Positions 58,278 through 64,000 of a DNA stretch of 64,000 nucleotides are shown piece after piece. Source of the DNA: Calvatia gigantea (lineage: Eukaryota; Basidiomycota; Agaricomycetes; Agaricales; Lycoperdaceae); NCBI GenBank assembly GCA_025093985.1, contig JACAAK010000009.1, positions 1,984,001-2,048,000 on the forward strand, in the 5' to 3' direction. The notes under the pieces are model-generated. The model searched no databases, was not told where the DNA came from, and saw nothing but the letters and a program-made list of their open reading frames with translations. Made by a program: the position numbers and the translations under genes. Within the stretch, counting starts at the first letter, position 1; each line of letters opens with the position of its first letter.

Positions 58278-61200
58278 ATGTCTAAACCGGCTCCTGCTCC
58301 GCAGGGCTTTGTTCAAACCCCTAGCGGACAGCTTCCCGTCCTTACTGGGACGGGTAACTACACTATCTGGTCGCTTCGCCTTCGGTCTGCACTGATGTGC
58401 ATTTCCTTAAACGATTGCTCCTGGACCGGATGGGATTTTTCTGGAGCTATGGACGAACCCGTCCAGTACGAGCAGGCTTATGGACCTGAGCACCCTGCTA
58501 CCCCGGCGACTAGCACTTCGCCGGCGCGTCCCGCACGACCAGGAACTCCAATTCCTGCGACTGCTGAGGAGCGCCACAGTGTTGGTATGGCCAACAACCT
58601 CCAGATGCGAGCTCTTGGGTTGATTGAGGCAACTCTCCCCAACAGCATGCTCAAGCATTCCGCCCGGGACGCACGCGCTCTCTGGTCTCAGTTGCAGGGC
58701 CAATACGGCCTTCCTGGACCAGCTCAGGTTTATAACGAGTTCATTCGCGCAATTACGTTTGAGCTCCCCCTCGGTGGTGATCCCTCGCTCAAGATGAGCG
58801 AGCTCCAGTAGATCTTCGGGCAGCTTGACGCCATGGATAGTGGCATCGCCCCGGAGATTGAAACCATGATCCTTCTCCATTCCCTCCACCCGTCTTTGAG
58901 CCACGTTGCTCAGACGCTCCTCACCTCGAACACGTCGCTCCATGAGCTAACGTGGGATAAGGCCCGAAGCGGTATTATTGCCGCTTACGCCTCCAACCAG
59001 ACCGCCCACGCGCAACGAGCGCGCTTTACTCCACGACAGGGAGGTGGGCAGCAGCAGCAGCAGTGACAGCAGCAAGGCGGGCAGCGACCGCAAGGTCAGC
59101 AGCAGCCTTCGGGGTCTAAAAAGCCCCAGCAGCAGCCTCAGCAGCAGCAGCAGCAGCAGAAGCCATCTGGAGGAGAAGGCGACGGCGAGAAGAAACGCCG
59201 ATGGCGCCCCCGAGGAAAAGGAAAGGGAAAGGGAAAGGAGGGAGGTGCGCAAGGCAATGCCGCCACCTCTTCCGGATATATCCAGGACGTGGACTTCGTG
59301 TCGCAGGCACATACCGTGCCGCCACCATCCACTCGTTCCCTTGTAGAAGCAACGCGTCGAGCCAAGACACCTCCCGTTGCCTCTAACTCCGCTGCCACTG
59401 GCAGCAATGCCACTCCGCTCGCGTCGCGCATCACTGCGCCCGAGCCTGAAGCTCGTCGCAAACCTTCGGTGAAAGCCAAGGTTACCGCATTGAAGAAGTG
59501 GGACGAACGTCTCAAATCAACTTCTTCGTTGGGCGAAAGTTCAGAGGAAATGTGGAAGCGTTTTGACGAAATGGATGTCGAGCATTCTCCATCCACCGTC
59601 ACGAGGGAGGAAGACGAAATAGCGTGGCCGGCCCCTGTGTACAGCAAGCCAGCGATTATCAAGAAGCCCAAGCCGCTCAAGAAGAAGCAGGCACCGAAGG
59701 AAATCGAGTCTGTCCTCGAGTCGGTCTTAGATGACAACGACTCGGACACCGACTACGGTTCCGACGGAGGGTGCGGGTCAGTACCTTCAACTGACTATTA
59801 TTCTTGTTCTGACGCAGAAGAGGATGTGCAGCCCCATCAATGGATGGGACGGAACGATACAGACGCAGGGACTGTCCGCCTCGGAGCGGAACGCCCTGGA
59901 AATTCCGAGGTTGAGTTGGGACGACCAGGTGGCCGCCGAAGAGAGCGGGGCACCTATGCAGATGTAGCACGTTGTCCACCTCCTGTAGGAACTTGTCGTA
60001 GACACCGCTGTACAGACTTTGTAAACTGCAATGTATGCTGGAAGCATGCCCAAGGCGCTTCTCCTTCTGCTTATTCCGCTAGTCCGACTAAGCTGGAAAG
60101 TAAGATGAACGCTACATATACCGTGAATAATCACGAGTATTCAGACAAGTTAAGGTCAGAACTCCACGAAGAGCACGAGGATCTTAATCAGATCATTACA
60201 TATCACATCTGTGATTTGTCTCAGTGCCAAAAGTGTCGAGAAGAAGGGAACAAACACTCTGTGAATAACGCAGACTGGCTCCTTGATTCTGGAGCATCGT
60301 ACCATGTCACCGGTTATCTCTCTGATTTTGCAGAGGTTAAGATGGGCCATTTCGGGCTTATACAAGCCGCTGGCAACCGGATTTATGAAATGACAGGACG
60401 AGGGTCTGTGATTTTCCAGCATGACGTGTCAGACAAGGGAAAGTCCAAGAGTGCTACTTCGTGTATTGCGCCGGTCTTTTACATCAAAGAAATCACAGAA
60501 CGGTTAATGTCCTCAGGCCAGATTCTTCGGAACGGCTACGTTTTAGAGGCAACTGTTAAAGGGACCACTATCTGTGATAAATCAGGACGAGCTGTATTGT
60601 CCGCCTGGCCTCATCGTTTGTTCAAAAACAACGTACATACGGTGCACACATATGTCTTGCAAAATAGCAAGGAGAAACCAGTCGCGTTGACGTTACGCCA
60701 ACTTGATTATATCGATTGGCATCGTCGAATGGGACATCCTTCGGATCGCGCGCTCTCCAAGCTTCCAAAGCACGTAGAGGGCATCACGTCAATTCCCGCA
60801 CCATCTACTCGGAAAGGCATTTGCGACGGCTGTGCCAAGGGGAAAATGCATAATAACCCCTTCCCGATAAACTCCAAGCGAGCCACCGCAGTCTTTGAGC
60901 TATGTCACTCAGACTTGCTGGAACTGCCCGTCATTAGTTACTATAAATATAAATGGGCAATGACGTTCCTTGATGACTTTTCTTCTCACGCACATATAGT
61001 CCTCCTTCGAAAGAAGTCTGAGGCTTCTGAGAAGCTCATTCAGCTAATCAGTGCGTTAGAGAACCTCTCCGGAATGCGAGTCAAACGACTTCGCACCGAT
61101 AATGGAGGAGAATATGTCAATGAAAGGTTATTGGCAGGACTCGCGGCGCGTGGAATTACCCACGAGACCACTGCTCCCTATGCGCATCAGCAGAATGGGA

Positions 61201-64000
61201 GAGCAGAGCGACTGAACCGCACCCTACACGAGAAAGCCCAAGCTATAAGGCTACAGGCATGTCTACCTGACTCGTGGTGGGAATTTGCGTTGAACACAGC
61301 TGTGTATTTATATAATCGCACACCAGTCCAGTGTCTGCAGTGGAAGACACCTTTTGAGTGTTATTCAAGGGAAAAACCAAATTTGTCCCATATCCATGTG
61401 TTTGGATGCGGCGCGTATGTTTATCTACCCGATGAGATCCGCCCAAACAAATTGTCCGCAAAATCCGAGATGATGATCTTTCTTGGATACAAAGGCAGTA
61501 AAAATTACGTCTTTATGCGGCACACGGCAGGCAATGTGATTTTTATATCACCAAACGCCTTGTTCGACGAGGGATATTTCCCTAAATGCCCCGATTCAGT
61601 GCCGGATAGCAGTAACCGGCCTAATCACGGAGGAGAGAGAAATCTGCCTAGACCAGGATTAGAGAATGAACCACCTATTCCGCCATCTTCGGATGACGCA
61701 GGAATTGTTCCACCTCCACCTGATCATCCAGTATCATTACCTCCCGTTGCTCCACCATTTAAACCGAAATATTCTCCGCCTTCACCTCCTTTACCCCGGC
61801 ATGATTCTACTCCGCCGGACAGCATTATTTCACGATGGCCATCACCTGGCAATACGCCACCTTGGATTCCCCCACCTGAGTCGCCACCTTTGCGTGGAAC
61901 GACCGTTGAGGAGGAGCCCGATGTACGTGATAATTGGCATGTGGACAGAGATGTATGGGACACCGAGAACGAGGAGTTCCCAATCCCTGTTCCCAAACGT
62001 CGCGCTGTCGGTTCTGATCAGGTAGAGCCGCGTCGTTCTGAACGACAAGGCAGGCCTCCTGTTAGACCGGGTAATACATACGGAGATAATAGGCATCCAA
62101 TTTCGATAGAAAGAGAAATAGATCGGACTCACCGACAAGAGCAGCAGAGGCAAAGGCAGCGTGTACGCGCCAATGCCCCTTCGGACGAAATTATTCGTGA
62201 GCGAAGAGCAAGGACTAACCATCCTGAATATGTGAGGCAAAGAGTTCGTGCTGAGCGGTACCCGCCACAACCCTTTGATTTGCCTCCATTTCAGCTCCCT
62301 CCACGTCCGGAACTGCCGCCTATGCCTGAAAACAATGATCCAACATCTCACGATGTTAATGAAATGGACATTGAAAGGCTTGTCGCTGAGGGAGGAGTAA
62401 AGTTGATCGATTTCTTGATACAGACGGTACACAACACCGCACACGGAGAACCTGAAACCTTCCGTGACATGCTTAAGCTTCCTGAGCCCGTTAAGGCAAG
62501 ATGGATGGCTGCGTGTATCGAGGAACTCGAAGCGTTGAAGAAACGTGGAGTATACGAATTGGTAGATCTTCCGAAAGGAAGGAGGACGGTTAAAAACCGT
62601 TGGGTATTTCTCGAAAAGTCTGACGGCCGCCTGCGAGCTCGCTTAGTTGCGAAGGGGTTCTCGCAGATTGAAGGCATCGACTATAATGAGCTTTTCTCAC
62701 CAGTTGTCCGCTACGAGTCTGCACGCGTAAGCTTCGCACTCGCTGCAATCCACGATTGGGATATGCATAGCGTTGATGTAAAAACTGCCTATTTATATGG
62801 CAAACTGGACGAGGAGATATATATGGAACAGCCCGAAGGGTTTCGACTTCCCGGGCAGGAAGGAAAAGTATGGAGACTTAAACGAGTGATTTACGGCCTT
62901 AAACAAGCCGGTCGCCAGTGGTGGAAAGAATTGCATCAATCTATGATTGAGCTGGGATTTACCCGCTGCAAATCTGACTACGCTGTATATTTTCACAGAC
63001 ATCCAAAGACGAAAGAGCTAGTAGTAGCCATTGTCTACGTTGATGACGTGAACTTCTTAGGGAAGAAAAACTCCCCCCTCCTCAACGAGTTGAAGGGAAA
63101 GTTTACTAAAAAGTGGGAATGCAGAGATCACGGTCCCTGTGAAGAGTTCCTTGGGATGAAAATCTCGAGGAATCGCTCCAAGAAACAAATCTTCGTCCAA
63201 CAGGTGAAATACCTGGATAAGATCTTGCAGCGCTTCCAGGTTCCGCAATCCGCCGCGGCTAAAACACCATTACCAGCTGGCTTCCAGTTCATAACAAACA
63301 AGGAAACTGCATCGCACCCCTTCTGTCAAAAGTACCAACAATTGGTTGGATCTTTAATGTACTTGATGATCGGTACTAGGCCCGACATAGCCTTTGCCGT
63401 AGTTAAGCTGGCGCAATATGCCGCTAACCCCGCACCCGAGCACTATCGCGCTGGAATTCACGTACTAAAGTACTTGTCTATGACAAGGAACTATGCGTTG
63501 AAATATGAAGGCGATACTGGGAAATCCGCGGTGACGCTGGAATGTCTCAGTGACTCGGATTGGGCTCAAGATACAGAAACCCGCCGATCTGTTTCGGGAA
63601 ACATTTGTATGATCGCGTCCGGTGCTGTAACCTGGACTTCGCGGCGACAAAAGACGGTTTCATTATCGTCCACCGAGGCGGAATACAAAGAACTGTCTGA
63701 CGCTTCACGACAAGTGAAATGGCTGTCACAGCTTCTGGAGGAGCTCGGTATTGAGCACCCAACTCCTATTCTCTACGGCGACAATGATGGGTCCAAATTC
63801 TGGACTGAAAATCCCATTGTTGAAAAACGATCGAAGCACGTGGATATCCATTACCACTATGTGCGAGAATTAGTCGAGGAAGGTATTATTGTTATTGGTG
63901 ATGTGTCTTCACAAGACAATCCCGCCGATATCTTTACGAAGAATCTTGGCGTAACCAAAATCAATCTCTTCCGCCCTGAGCTTGGACTGATTTTTGGTTC
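58278..64000 (+). CDS. Copia Gag-Pol polyprotein, two in-frame stops, 3' end outside window
   Basis: Gag starts MSKPAPAPQGF (an in-frame ATG at 58209 is possible). In-frame TAG at 58809-58811 (SELQ-stop-IFGQLD) and TGA at 59064-59066 inside a CAG/polyglutamine tract interrupt gag. From 59067 the frame is open to the end: protease (WLLDSGASYHV, about 60285), integrase zinc site (HRRMGHPSDRA, CDGC) and DDE core (RTDNGGEY, HQQNGRAERLNRTL), reverse transcriptase (VDVKTAYLYGKLDEEIYMEQ; catalytic YVDD at about 63040) and RNase H (SDSDWAQDTETRRSVSG, SSTEAEY, DIFTK). The integrase-before-RT order defines Copia. A Pro-rich linker separates integrase and RT. Confidence 0.93.

Larger units (their letters stand above)
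57673..64000 (+). mobile_element. Ty1/Copia LTR retrotransposon, cut by window end
   Basis: It begins with a 344-bp LTR (TGTTGA...TCAACA) inserted in the Tc1 transposase gene after TCATC, the likely target duplication. One gag-pol frame runs from about 58278 past the last base. The 3' LTR and second TCATC are expected just beyond 64000. Confidence 0.93.

Overview
The window is nuclear DNA of a filamentous fungus, most likely a basidiomycete mushroom (Agaricomycetes). The evidence is many short GT-AG introns of about 45-80 bases inside compact genes, conserved eukaryotic genes (eIF6, pICln, NUP159/NUP214, NDUFAF7, FRA10AC1, AVT-type vacuolar transporter, paladin-like phosphatase), a protein resembling the mushroom-typical DUF6593 family, and fungal Ty3/Gypsy (chromovirus), Ty1/Copia, Tc1/mariner and hAT-like elements. 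Species cannot be fixed from the sequence alone.

Layout. 1-13 kb is ordinary gene-dense euchromatin: FRA10AC1-like gene (+), NDUFAF7 (-), TIF6/eIF6 (+), a large protein with an AhpC/TSA-type thioredoxin-fold domain (+) and an AVT3/AVT4-type vacuolar amino-acid transporter (-). 12.6-26.2 kb is a mosaic of segmental duplications. A 2.08-kb piece holding the AVT first exon and upstream DNA is repeated at 17.0-19.1 kb, nearly identical. A 274-bp piece is repeated exactly at 16.7 and 21.1 kb. An older tandem unit carries an NmrA-like reductase plus the 3' half of a glycosyltransferase-like gene; its first copy is broken by a one-base frameshift in the NmrA gene and by a 696-bp hAT-type non-autonomous transposon in the glycosyltransferase remnant.

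26-47 kb returns to intact genes: the complete glycosyltransferase-like gene (-), a paladin-like three-domain phosphatase (+), a DUF6593-like gene (-), an LSB1-like SH3 gene (-), pICln (+), NUP159 (-) and a second, divergent LSB1-like gene (+). Four gene pairs are head-to-head with only 163-240 bp between start codons; two of these short promoters carry telomere-like CCCTAACCCTAG boxes.

47.3-64 kb is a transposon nest. A Tc1/mariner element is split by a 9.5-kb Ty3/Gypsy chromovirus (514-bp LTRs identical by eye, 5-bp target duplication TATTG), and 283 bp further on by a Ty1/Copia element that runs off the window. The Gypsy element carries, after its chromodomain integrase, an extra ORF whose product ends in three CCHC-type zinc knuckles; this is the most unusual feature of the window. 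Both retroelements have in-frame stop codons in gag and/or pol, although the Gypsy LTRs look freshly copied.
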